Of a stretch of 64,000 nucleotides of DNA, positions 44,631-55,342 are shown piece after piece. The stretch comes from Tholera decimalis. Taxonomy: Eukaryota; Arthropoda; Insecta; Lepidoptera; Noctuidae. Under the pieces are notes generated by a model, which saw only the letters and a program-made list of their open reading frames with translations, was not told the origin of the DNA and ran no database searches. Position numbers and translations under genes: made by a program. Location: NCBI GenBank assembly GCA_943138885.2, contig OW964552.2, forward strand, positions 17,004,390 through 17,068,389, in the 5' to 3' direction. Each line of letters begins with the position of its first letter. The stretch's first letter is position 1.

Positions 44631-46477
44631 CCCAACCAGCAAAAACTAGGCTTACAACAATCTCAAGACTACTGTTTTGTTGCTCTTACATCACTCCTAT
44701 ATAATGATATAAGCCTGGGTTTGGGCACCAATATTATAAGCATATTGAGTTTAATATCATTCTCATTTCAGTCTAATTGAATGCTGTTTGCACTTACTGA
44801 AATCTAGCCAAAATTAATTTAAGACCGACTTAGGCTAATATTGCTTGTACGAAGTATCATGTAAGCCTGCATAGGCTTATATTGGTCTTAGGTTAGAATA
44901 TTTTGAGAATTTTTCGTCAGATCCAACTTAAAAGTTCGTGTGAGTGTTGGTTTGAAATTAAATGAAAACAAATTAAAGTTGCGTGAAGTTAATGTTTATA
45001 TTGTGCGGTACGGCATTTTAGTATAAAAGTAAAAGTAGTTATACGTAAGTAATTGTATTGGAATTTATTATTTACTGTTAATAAGACGTCGTTTTACGCT
45101 GCAAAATTCATGCGCCTTGTTAAATAAGGTATTTCCTGTTCTCGTTTAATTATTTTATTTGTTAATTTGTATTGATAGTGTCGCCATAAGTAAAGCTGCA
45201 TTCTACAAGCGCACTATTAAACTAATGTAAGATTGTTTACTCTAATTTTAGCATTCAGTATACTAAAGATAACTCCATATTGGAATAAATTAGGGTACCT
45301 CGCAATTTTACTTAAAACCTTAAATTGACAGAGAGAAAAAACGAAGTCGGTGCGCGCGGTGCGGGTGGCGGGGGCGACGACTTGAACTATTAGATACTGG
45401 CAGTCCGTCTATATTGACATTCCAACGAATAATATCTGGAGTGCACGATAAACGTCCTAAAATGTCAATGAGTCTTGTAATCAAGCCACTGTGCCAATAC
45501 ATTCCTGGAGCCGAATTACTAATGTGTACAATCTCTTTGTTTGTTTCAAGTAGTGTTCGCGCGTCTTTGGGTAGAACATCATTTAGATTCATGTTTAAAA
45601 TAAATAATAATGCATTTAGTGCTGCATGTAATATGTTAAATTTCAACGCCCATTTCTTGACATCATTTTTTAACACGAAAGTTTTTTCATAGTCGGTTTC
45701 GTCCTCGCTCGGAGATTCATCTTCACTGAAATGATATATCACAAAATTACCGTCCTTATTATCGACCTCTTGTATGAAGCAAAACCTGCAGAACCCTCAC
45801 TGATATTTTTATCAACACTACTTTGTTCGGGCAGCGGTATATTTGTCTGTCTTTTTAACATTTCATTGTACTTCTTTACAATTTTCCTCCTGTAGCCACC
45901 AATTTTCATAAATCTTTTGTAATCCAGTTTTTGTAATCCATTATTGCTATTAAATTTAAAAACTTATAATAAAATATGGCCAGCAAAATTACTCTTAAAA
46001 CTATTCAAATTAGTTATTCCCAAAATCGATCTAAGATCAAACGCTCTTATATGGGTCTTGTCTTTTGTATTGTAAATAATATGTTGAACCAAAATCACTC
46101 TAATATCATACTTATCCAGTGGTATTGATCTTATATTAGTTTCAAATAAGATCAGAAATGCACGTACTCACACTACTCTTATGCTATCTGATATTAGTCT
46201 GACATCTTACAATAGCATTTAACAAGTCTAATATAAAATCAAATGAGCTTAGAAAATACCCACATAAGAGCAAGTTTTTCTCAAGTGCAACTAGTCTTAG
46301 TAAATGCTCTTATATACATATATGAGACTTGGTTATGAGACGGAGCATTCTTGAGGCCATACCGGCTTGTCTAAAAGTAATATAGGATTGATGGTATGTT
46401 CTAAAACAAATATAAGAGCGCTTTAAGCCTACTACTCTTAAAAAGTAGCGAGTTCTGAGACTGTTTTGCTGGTTGGG
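44631..46477 (-). mobile_element. 1847-bp TIR element nested in a foldback element
   Basis: TIRs CCCAACCAGCAAAA at 44631 and its inverse ending at 46477. The target, read from uninterrupted copies, is CATTAG, and TT appears on both sides, so the duplication is about 2 bp. Subterminal regions (44640-44900, 46050-46440) hold many scattered CTCTTATA/TATAAGAG-like motifs in both orientations, likely transposase-binding sites. It carries one degenerate minus-strand gene. Confidence 0.7.
45320..45960 (-). pseudogene. Transposon-encoded protein, family unassigned, truncated
   Basis: Upper part (45960-45770): YKRFMKIGGYRRKIVKKYNE and MLKRQTNIPLPEQSS. After a shift it joins FIQEVDNKDGNFVIYHFSED, then WALKFNILHAALNALLFIL, LPKDARTLLET and WNVNIDGLPVSNSSS, after which similarity stops and an Arg-rich artefact follows. 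The order 'basic N-term, W.....I...ALN.LL..L, LP.DARTLL, NIDGLP' is a multicopy arthropod ORF type (from memory). The C-terminal, presumably catalytic, half is missing, so this copy is non-autonomous. Confidence 0.5.
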
Positions 46478-47504
46478 TTAGAACTTAAAACGGGATATTT
46501 ACCATGTGTATTTATAGTTTTGATTTTCCGATATTTCGGCACTATTGCAAGCGCCATGATCACGGATGAACTGAAGTAATTGCGGGTGGAAGTTTATGAG
46601 CAGACAAATCGGTCTACTCTCTTTCTCGTTCGTACCGTAGCTTGCAGAATTACGGAACACATTAGGGCGGTGAAAAATAATGATGTTAAAAAATCGGCAA
46701 AAGCACATCTTTTAAACGCAGGATCAAACCATTAGAATGAGCTACATAACCCTCAAGTCATCTCGACAGAACGCCACTATTAATAATAATATTGCACAAC
46801 TTTCACACAACGCCATCTAGTCCCAAACTAAGCAGAGCTTGTGGTATGAGTACTAGACAACTGATAAACATACATATATATTTCTAAATACATACATATT
46901 ATAGATAAATTACACCCAGACAAAGAACACTTCAACAATTTCAACCGGAAGGATGGGTTTCAACTGTCGAGGGCCTGGAATCCAGTGGTTCAAATGTGTA
47001 AAAACCGAAAAAGTTCCGTAGAAAGTTCGCGAGTCGACACGGTGAGTTTTGTGTGCCGGGAACGAGTGTTTATGATACATGTGACAGTGGTAGCGGTGTC
47101 GCTAACAGAAAACGAACGAGAAAGAGGGTAGACGGATTTGTCTGCTCATAAACTTCCACCCGCAATTACTTCAGTTCATCCGTGATCATGGCGCTTGCAA
47201 CAGTGCCGAAATATCGGAAACTCAAAACAATAAATACACATGGTCCCGTTTTAAGTTCTAATGATACTGTTAGTGTTGTAGTTACATTTATCTTTTACAT
47301 TTTTTATTATTATTCCATTTATTTAATCTATGTACATATAAATTACATTTATTATTCCATTTATTATTATTGTTTTAGTTTAATTTCATATTAAATTATT
47401 ATTTGACATAAACATTATTTTAATTTATTAACAAAGCAGTGGCGAAGGCTCCATACAACTCGATTCCTATCGGCTTCCCTTTTTAAATATGGCAAATATT
47501 AGTC

Positions 47505-48012
47505 TATTAATAGTTGCTCAATCTCTATCGAGCCCAGGTTCGGCCGTGTATGGAGTACTGCTCTCATCTTTGGGATGGATCTGCTAAATACCAACTGGAC
47601 ACGATTGAGTCTATCGAGAAGCGGGCCAGAAGATTCATTGGCAACGATGCACTGGTCGCGTCAAAGCTCCAGAGCCTTGAACATCGACGACGAGTTGCAA
47701 GTCTATCGGTTTTCTATCGGTTACATTTCGGGGAGCGTGCGATGGAATTACACAGTCTAACTCCGCCAAGCCCTTTCCATCATCGGACTACGAGACAAAT
47801 GGCGAAGCGCCATCGTTACATGGTGGACATCCCACCCATACGCACAAAACGTTTTGGGAATACCTTCATTGTGCGTACGGCTAAGGAGTGGAATTCCCTG
47901 TCGGAGTCTGTGTTTCCCGATAGCTATAACCTAGGAGTCTTTAAGGCAAGAGTGAATAGGTTACTATCAAGTGAGATAGTGGTCAAACGCCACCAAACGC
48001 GAACCTATTTTT

Positions 48013-48016
<4 letters not shown>
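47505..48016 (+). pseudogene. Jockey-like LINE C-terminus, 5'-truncated
   Basis: 167-codon open frame: LNLYRAQVRPCMEYCSHLWD, SIEKRARRFIGNDALV, VASLSVFYRLHFGERAMELH, RHRYMVDIPPIRTKRFGN, TAKEWNSLSESVFPDSY, VFKARVNRLLSSE. Same family as 7498-8475 but better preserved. It is immediately followed by an (AT)n tract, consistent with a LINE 3' end ending in a simple repeat. Confidence 0.8.
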
Positions 48017-48064
<48 letters not shown>

Positions 48065-48107
48065 AATATATATATATATATATATATATTATATGAATAT
48101 ATAAATA
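48017..48107. repeat. (AT)n microsatellite
   Basis: Nearly pure TA dinucleotides with short TATTAATA interruptions, at the LINE 3' end. Confidence 0.9.
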
Positions 48108-48505
48108 GTAATCTATTATTTTCAATTAAACAAATAATTATTTACGAAGTTACAGTCTGTCTACAAAGTCATGAAAAAAAATGAGGGCGCTGCGGTCGTG
48201 CACGTAGTAACCCTGTATAGTGTGACTGAATTGATTTTGATTCTAGCACATTATTTTGTATTATTATATTTTAACGAAGACCACGAGACGCTTTTTTTTT
48301 AAACTGGATAGATAAGGTAAAGTCGTAAAATCCGTAGATTTTATTTAAAACAAATTTACAGAAACCATAGACAAAGATGCGACTTTCATTATAAATAATA
48401 CCACCCTATGACTGTCCCACTGCAGGGCAAAGGCCTCTTCTCAACAGAGATGGCATGAGCATTGATCACCACGCTTGCTCAAGGCGGTTTGGTTTCAGAT
48501 TTATA
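48108..48505. other. Unassigned stretch
   Basis: Includes a dispersed block 'ctgtcccactgcagggcaaa', 'ggcctcttctcaacagagat' (48412-48480), a common lepidopteran repeat (from memory). Confidence 0.35.
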
Positions 48506-49078
48506 TCCATACTAATATTATAATTGCGAAAGTAACTCTGTCTGTCTGTTACCTTTTCACGCCTAAGCCGCTGAACCGATTTATCTGAAATTTGGCATGG
48601 GAATAGTTTAGGACCCCGGGAAAAAACATACTTTTTATCCAGATATTCCCACGGGATCTGGACGAGCTGATTCTCACACACATCCAACTGTACGTCGCTT
48701 GCTCCCACGTCACCAGACCTGTCTCTCTCTATATTTTGGCTGCTGAGAGTAAAATGACAAACGTAGTCTATAGAGAAATTTTATAACTGTGTATGTTTCT
48801 TTAAACCCTTTATTCATGGAATGGAGAAATATATCTTATGGTTTATGTCAGAAGGATTACAAAATTCAACTGCACTATGAGAGGTACTCATGAGTACTGA
48901 GTATTTCTAAAGTACAGTGAAAATATACAGATGCACTAACTGCAAGGGAAATTAAATGTGATTTTAAAAGTTGCTTATTTAAAATGGTGTAAATGAAAAA
49001 AATCACTAACTGTGAAGCAGGCATTTTTTTATGCTGCTTTATAGTGCCCACGCGGATGAAGTCGCGGGCAGCAGCTAG
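48506..49078 (+). mobile_element. Helitron-derived element with helicase tail and CTAG end
   Basis: Starts TCCATACTAATATTATAA (5' TC), carries the 'aaagtaactctgtctgtctg' signature, and ends with a hairpin (cgcggatgaagtcgcggg) and CTAG at 49075-49078, followed by T. It contains the helicase C-terminal fragment 48664-48786. It thus links this short-repeat family to Helitrons. Confidence 0.75.
48664..48786 (+). pseudogene. Helitron helicase C-terminal tail
   Basis: Reads DELILTHIQLYVACSHVTRP, then VSLYILAAESKMTNVVYREI and L, stop. It corresponds to HGQLYVACSRV..., the last ~40 residues of the Helitron Pif1-like helicase. No frameshift within it; the rest of the protein is deleted. Confidence 0.7.
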
Positions 49079-49259
49079 TTAATTATAAGTCCAGGTTTCC
49101 TCACAACGTTTTCCTTCCGACCTTCATAAGTTTACATAAACAATCAGACAGCACAAATCTATGGTCTCTGTCTTTCAAATAAAATGAGTGAATAAAAGAA
49201 AAATGTTCATATATATTTTTATTTTATTAATAAAAAATATCCCATAACATAATTTGAAA

Positions 49260-50402
49260 TCAATTGCTTTCATCATCTGATTCCAAATATTTTAAGTTAA
49301 AAAAAATGTTTTCATTGTCAGTTGCGTCACTAACGTCTTCGCTACTGCTGTCATCGCTGCTGCTATCTTCGCTTAGGCGAATGACTAATTCATCTATATC
49401 TTGATATAGGGTTCTTCCTTGTTCATAATATTCTTTTCCTATGTTTGCAACATGACGGCAACAGTTTTTCCATTTTTCAGGTGTAATGCTGTTGAAGGCC
49501 TCTTCAGCTAGTTGCTTCACATCACGTGACCCAACATTGTGTTCTGCCACTTTCTGTTTTACTTGAGCCCAAATGAGCTCTATAGGATTCAAATCACAGT
49601 GATACGGTGGAAGCCGTACCACTGTATGCCCATATCCTCCCAAAAGTTCATCAATAGCATAGATGGGGCGGGGTTTGTTCTTTTTTACCAAATTGAGTAA
49701 GTTTGGCTTTCTAAGTGAAGGGTCAAAGTCAATACTATTTTCCAAAAGCCAAAGTCTTATTTCGTCCACGCGAGAGCTTGAGGTAGGCGCCTTATCTGTC
49801 ACGACGGAGTGGTAGGGGGCGTTGTTCATGACAATGATCGATGGCTCATGCAGGTTCGAGATAAGCTTCTCAGTGATCCACTTGGTAAAATTGTGGGCAT
49901 TCATCTCGGAATGGTAGTCTTCGAGCTTGTTTTTTCCACTAAATATAAGTAAGCAGTTTGGCACAAACCCCTTTTCGCTTCCAGCATCGACTATTATGAA
50001 ACGTTTTCCTTTCGATATATTTTCCGTAATTCTCACATATTTTCCGCCTTCCACGTTTAAAGATTGCCAACATTTTCGAACCTGGTGAAAATAAATGTAC
50101 TTATTTATAAATTAAAAATATTCATTTATAATTATTGATTACACAAAAACAAAAAGTTTTACCTTATATGAAGAGTGAATATGGGTTTCGTCAAGATAAA
50201 TTATATCTTTTTGCAAGTCTTCTGGCAAATCTCTATTTTTTAAAATAATTGCCAAGTACTCTTCTCGTTTTGCTGCAATATGTGCTTGTTCGATTAGAGC
50301 CTTTCTATTATTTTGACACTTCTTGTAAGAAAACCCAATCGATTTCAAAATTTTACGCAGGACTTCTAGGCTACATTTAAAATCCAGATCAGTTTTGGCA
50401 CC
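49260..50402 (-). pseudogene. Tc1/mariner-superfamily DDE transposase with one intron; catalytic D changed to N
   Basis: Two exons on the minus strand, ~50402-50163 and 50081-49260, separated by an 81-bp GT-AG intron, phase 0 (SSYK|VRKC). N-terminal part KTDLDFKCSLEVLRKILKSI, then first catalytic Asp in IIYLDETHIHSSYK; second site is VMNNAPYHS, where the family has VMDNAPYHS; third is LNPIELIWAQVK (Glu kept), with 81 residues between sites 2 and 3, near the published DD82E spacing (from memory). The C-terminus is acidic (SEDSSSDDSSSEDVSD). The D-to-N change should abolish catalysis, otherwise the frame is intact. The N-terminal start and TIRs were not found. Confidence 0.75.
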
Positions 50403-50770
50403 TTCGACATAATAGTAAATTAAAAATTACAAAAAATATTAGGTACATAAAATTACACCCAAACTTACTTACTTACTTTGATAATTTGATATTAACTAGA
50501 CTACTTCGTTATGGAAGTTCAACTTAAGATATTTTCAATGTTCTTCAAGGGAATGTATAAGTATCATACATTTTTGGATTGCTTGGGATTCCCAGTTTAT
50601 AACTACGTTATTTTATGACGAAAAATGTTTTTTCATATTTTTTTTGTATAATTTTTAAATGTCATAAGGAAATTTTACGTTTTCGACGCGATATATGTGC
50701 TCAGATAATAAGCGGGAAAAGTATATATAGATATTGAAAAATATTTGTTAGACAATTTCCATTTGACAGA
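50403..50770. other. Spacer between two transposase relics
   Basis: A+T-rich, nothing recognised. Confidence 0.3.
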
Positions 50771-52148
50771 TTGAACACGGTTATGCAAAGTATTCAAAGA
50801 AATTTGATTACGATTTGTAACCAAAAATGGGTGAAATCTCAAAGAAAACAAGATCGCTTTGAGAGCCAAAACACAAGTTGGTTAAATAGCGAGTTTAGAG
50901 TACCATTGGATTCGTGCTCGACATCTGAAAACCCTAACGTGTTCGAAGAGTACGAAAAAACGTAAAAACATGGAATTACTCTAGGTGTATCGATGTTCAA
51001 GCTTTACGATCTATGGGTGAAAATGATGAAGCTTCGATTGTGAATATTATGAGAAATACAGAAAAGGAGGAGAAAAAAGTCATTCTACGAAACATTTGAC
51101 GAAGTCCAGATGGTGTACCTTCCTATACCAAAGAAGAAGCATTATGTATATATATTGAAACCGATCTGTCCAAAGCTCAATATTCCTACCTGAGGCTGAG
51201 ACTTGTTGAGAAAAACTTATTTTCTGTATTTTCATCATACCAAATTTTGACTGAAGCAAAGAAGGATTGCTATCCTCTTGCGTCAAACATATCCGTAACG
51301 AATATAAGTGCTAAAGTGAACCTTCAAGATCTCTTAGATCTAACTGCCTGTCGTATTTTAAAAATAGACTCGGTTTCGAAAAACTTCACCCATCTCAAAC
51401 TTTGCTATACAAATGGGGTTGTGATGGAAGATGTGTTTAAATACGGGCTGTTTACCTTACATGCTTGGATAAGATGTATGGAAATGATTCTGCAAATTTC
51501 TTTTACCTAGGATTTGAAAAGTGAGCTGCATCGACTCCAGAGAATACAAAGATTAAAGAAGAGAAAAAGAAGCACGTTCAAACTCGTTTCCGGAAATTGC
51601 TTGGTTTACACATTGATAAACCTCGTCAAGGTTCTGGAAACAGCAATGAAGGAAATACGGCAAGGAGATTCTTCCAAAACTATCAATGTGCTGCAGAAAT
51701 CACGGCTATCGATGAAGAGTTGATCAAGAGATTATACATAATTCTGCAAACTATGTCATCAAGATTTTCTGTTAATACAGTAAAGTTTGGTGAATATACG
51801 CTGGGGACTGCACAGTTAAATGTGAGTAAATATAACTGGTACTCGTATATGCCATCTTCAGTCCACAAAATTCTTAAACATGGTGCCAAAATAATCGAGC
51901 ATTTTGCAGTTTTGCCAATAGACCAATTATTTGAAGATGCTCAAGAAGTTCGTAATAAAGACTATAAGAAATATCGATTACATCACGCTCGAAAGTAATC
52001 CAGGTCAGCCACAATGGAAGACGTTCTGCTCATACTGTTGTATACTTCTGATCCCTATATATCTAGCTTAAATAGATCAAGTGCTTTGATACCAAAAGAA
52101 CTACTTAACGAAGCTAAGGAGCTTTTAGTATTAACAAGTGATGAGTAG
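50771..52148 (+). pseudogene. Transib-type (RAG1-like) transposase relic
   Basis: Frames in order: IQRNLITICNQKWVKSQRKQ and SWLNSEF (50771-50968); EEALCIYIETDLSKAQYSYL and KKDCYP (51130-51280); AKVNLQDLLDLTACRILK; then, out of frame, KWGCDG at ~51408 (region of the first catalytic Asp, cf. the CDG of RAG1). 51597-51998 reads GLHIDKPRQGSGNSNEGNTA, RRFFQNYQCAAEITAIDEEL and EVRNKDYKKYRLHHARK (cf. the NKLFRRFRKMNARQ block of RAG1 with its catalytic Glu). It ends LLYTSDPYISSLN to TSDE and stop. Frameshifts and stops make it inactive. No CAC-type termini were found. Confidence 0.7.
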
Positions 52149-52364
52149 ATTAATGTTATATATGTATATTTTTTCATGGATAGTTTTTTTTTGTTTAAAA
52201 TTATGTAGTAATGTAGTTGTTAATTATTTTGATTTAACTTAATGTAAGCAAATAATTCATAATAAAAAATTTAGTTTAATTTTCGTAGAGAACAGTTTCT
52301 GCATTTTATGTTTATATTTTTTTACTAAATGAACATGGTTTTTAAAGTAGCAGTATTTTAATTA

Positions 52365-52753
52365 TACAACGTGTAATTTAAAGGGTATATACATACCAAG
52401 TGCACGGCTTCTTTGGATGATAATAAATGATATGGCAAGGGTTTTCTAATCCTATGTATACATGTGTGGAACTTATTAGAAATTTCAATACATTGATACC
52501 AGAGACCAAATTTTTCAAATTAAGAAGAACGAAGAGAATTATCGTTTTATTGGCAAGTGACGTGAAAAGTGATGACCCTCATAGTGATGTGACACGTTTG
52601 TTATTATTGGTATTCAAGAAACATACGAAATCAACAATTTGGGGTCAATTCTGTGAGTCACTTATTTTGAGCTGAAACTTTGCATAGAGACTCCATACCA
52701 GATGTTGTTTTCAGTCCTTTTGGATATATATGGGGTTTCCGTTACACGTTGTA
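52365..52753 (-). mobile_element. ~0.4-kb TIR element, copy 2 (inverted)
   Basis: TACAACGTGTAA at 52365 and GTTACACGTTGTA to 52753. The reverse complement matches 24810-25208 along its whole length. Non-coding. Confidence 0.7.
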
Positions 52754-52829
52754 TAATAGCATAAGTATTCAGGAATACGTACACAACATTTCAATTCAAA
52801 ATGGCAAGAAACAAAAAAGTTATAGAATT

Positions 52830-52981
52830 TTGAGACGGAACGCACGGGTTGGTCCCATAGTGCAGCGGCTAGACAAACGGCACTAATACCTCGAATCTTC
52901 ATGGTACCTAGAGATTTACCTTTTAGTTTCAAACAGATACAATTTCCTGCAAAGGCATCTTACGAAGTCACAATAAATAAA
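52830..52981 (+). pseudogene. Helitron helicase relic, cut by an R1 fragment
   Basis: Reads ALIPRIFMVPRDLPFSFKQI, then QFPAKASYEVTINK, the same region as 28245-28430. It is interrupted by the R1 3'UTR fragment where GQTL should follow. Confidence 0.65.
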
Positions 52982-53125
52982 GCGCCGGAGTTGCGGGAAC
53001 GTGCTAACGACATACCGCGACCCCGGAACGCAAGGGTAGCTGAATGAACAGGGTGGGGTTTTGTCAGTAGGAGTCTGACATTCCTTTCTGCTCCACTTAG
53101 AGCGAGAGAAATTATTCGATGATTG
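52982..53125 (+). repeat. R1-clade LINE 3'UTR fragment
   Basis: 'gttgcgggaacgtgctaacg', 'cataccgcgaccccgg', 'aacagggtggggttttgtca' and 'ttattcgatgattgcg'. Confidence 0.6.
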
Positions 53126-53129
53126 CGAT

Positions 53130-54140
53130 GTTGTTAGATTTCCATAGCCGAATGGCAAAAACGGAACCCTTAAAGATTCGTCATGTCTGTCTGTCCGAAA
53201 CTATTAAGATTACCGAGTTGAAATTTGGTATATGTATTCTGCAAACCACTCTCCAATTTAAGTAAAAAAAAACCGGTCAAGTGCGTGTCGGGCCACGCGC
53301 AGTGTAGGGTTCCGTAGTTTTTATAACAGCCAAGTGCATTTCGTATTCGCTGACTGATCGTTTCGTACCATGCTCTAACTAAAGGCCAAACATAACTACC
53401 TAACTAATTTGACTTCCTATACAAATCCTCACCTGATCCGACAATTTTGCACGGAAAGTTTAAATTTTTTTTAGAGATTTGTATAAAACTTGTCATAGCC
53501 GGTCTTTTGAATTTAAATACGGACACAGAGCTACACTACTCAATCGTCACAAGAAGCTAGCACGATACAACTGGCGCTTAGCGCCATCTATCGACATTTC
53601 TGTAGAGTTGTTCGAAATTTTCGAGTCAAATACAATTGGTCGACTATTACTCGTAAACTTGTAAAGCCCACTTATGTGTGATAGTTTTCCTTTAAATTTC
53701 GTTATATATAGGTACTACTGCCGTGACATTTGAATTTCTAACTACAATCGTTTAGTTGATAGAGGGGGGGGACACACTTGACTCTAACGAAAATTGGTAC
53801 TTTAAAGCTTGATAAGTCACGAACGGTTAACTTAATCAAAAAACGGTCTTCCCAAACCCCTAATATTTTAGACCTATCCAACGATATCCCACAGTATGGA
53901 AAGAACGAAAAAAAAATATTATCATCCCACTTTACATGTATGGGAGGTACCCTAAATAATTATTTTTTTCGAAATTTTATTTTACCACTTTTTTGGCGTC
54001 ATTAACGTGTATACTCATCCAAAGTACAACTTTCTAGTACCAATAGTTTTTAAGCTAAACCGCGGACAGACGGACAGACAGACGGACATGGCGAAACTAT
54101 AAGGGTTCCTTGTTGACTACGGAACCCTAAAAAAGATTAA
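53130..54140. repeat. Dispersed repeat with GGTTCCGTAG-type ends
   Basis: Opens 'ggcaaaaacggaaccctt' and 'tcatgtctgtctgtccg', includes 'accggtcaagtgcgtgtcgg' and 'gtagggttccgtag' near 53310, and ends 'actacggaaccctaaaaaag' at 54130. The inner and final GGTTCCGTAG blocks are inverted, suggesting TIRs of a non-autonomous DNA element (53300-54135). Common in Lepidoptera (from memory). Confidence 0.5.
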
Positions 54141-54375
54141 TAAAAAAAACATTAAGAGGAGGGTATACATAGAACTGGAACTAAAAAAATATTTGGTTAT
54201 GATGAATATGAACTAAAAATGGTGGTTATCTTTAAAAATGAAATTAAGTTTCCTAAAATAATTTTTCCTCAAAACCAGTCATCATATCTATACACTTCCA
54301 AAGTAGTAAAATGTGTTCTCTCTAACTTAAAAAAAAGTAAAGTAGAAGAAGTAAAGTCTAAAATAAAAAAAAATA

Positions 54376-54414
<39 letters not shown>

Positions 54415-55325
54415 TATATATATATATATATATATATTTCATTATATATATATATAATGAAATATTTTAACTAAAATTGGTTTGAACAAGATATAGAATA
54501 CATGTAGTTTTTGAGATATAGAACATTTTCAGAAACCGTTAATATATGTATTTCTTTATGTAAACACATAAGACTTAAAAGAGAAAAATAAATACAGACA
54601 AAGAGCACAAAGGTGTTGCTTACTTCATAAGAAATTTTATCCAGCAGACCTGCGACAGGAGAGTTGAATGAGAAATGATGGAAACAGTGTGAATAAATAT
54701 TAATTACGTAAATTACTAAAAAAATACTTAACTAATAAAATAAATTATAAAGATACAATAAACAAATATAAACAAACATAGAGGTAAAATACTTATTTAT
54801 ATGTATTATTAATTATGTATTATTATTATTAATACTGAAAAATATATATAAATGAAATATAAAATTACGAGATGATGGAGAAGTATTGTTCTTTGACCAG
54901 TTTTTTGAAAATGTGGATCGTTTGAACTTTGTTATTCATGCAAACACTATGATTAAACAAAGTTACTTGGCGTAGCCACTACGGTACGTGTCATGGGCGA
55001 GTCTGACTCGCACTTGGACAACTTTTTTCACATGGCCAATTATATGTTGCGTTATTTATGCATATCCGGACGCAGGGAAAACCAAAACATACTTATACCA
55101 TAAGAAAGTAGGACTAAAATATTTACATTTACACTATTTCGGTACCTATATACAAATATAGGTACCGAAATAGTGTAAATCTATTCTTCACAAGATAATT
55201 AAGAACTATCTTTACTTCGCGATTCTATATCCAGTACGAATTAGATAGGTATACTTAAATTTTAATATCTATTCATTCAGAAATCATCGAGTTAATAACA
55301 GTAGTAGGATTATACGCAGGTGAAA
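54141..55325. other. A+T-rich spacer with (TA)n tracts
   Basis: (TA)n runs at 54378-54435 and 54445-54462. A palindrome 'ggtacctatatacaaatata' / inverse lies near 55141-55180. No gene. Confidence 0.45.
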
Positions 55326-55342
55326 CCGCGGGGCACAGCTAG
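55326..55342 (+). repeat. Helitron-type 3' terminus abutting the orphan P450 promoter
   Basis: 'aaccgcggggcacagctag' ends in CTAG at 55339-55342, directly before the first base of the duplicated promoter. The intact copy has ATAA|TGCA at this point, so the insertion is between A and T, as for Helitrons. Confidence 0.6.

Larger units (their letters stand above)
44621..47269. mobile_element. Foldback element with ~160-bp TIRs, split by a nested element
   Basis: Outer ends CAGTATCATT (44621) and AATGATACTG (to 47269). After removal of the nested insert (44631-46477), the left TIR (TTAGAACTTAAAACGGGA... to about 46643) pairs with 47103-47269. The interior (46644-47102) is non-coding. A 60-bp derivative lies at 339-398. 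Confidence 0.7.

Noticed and set aside
54379..54465. 83-aa ORF with Ile-Tyr repeats
   Set aside because: Reads through an (AT)n microsatellite.
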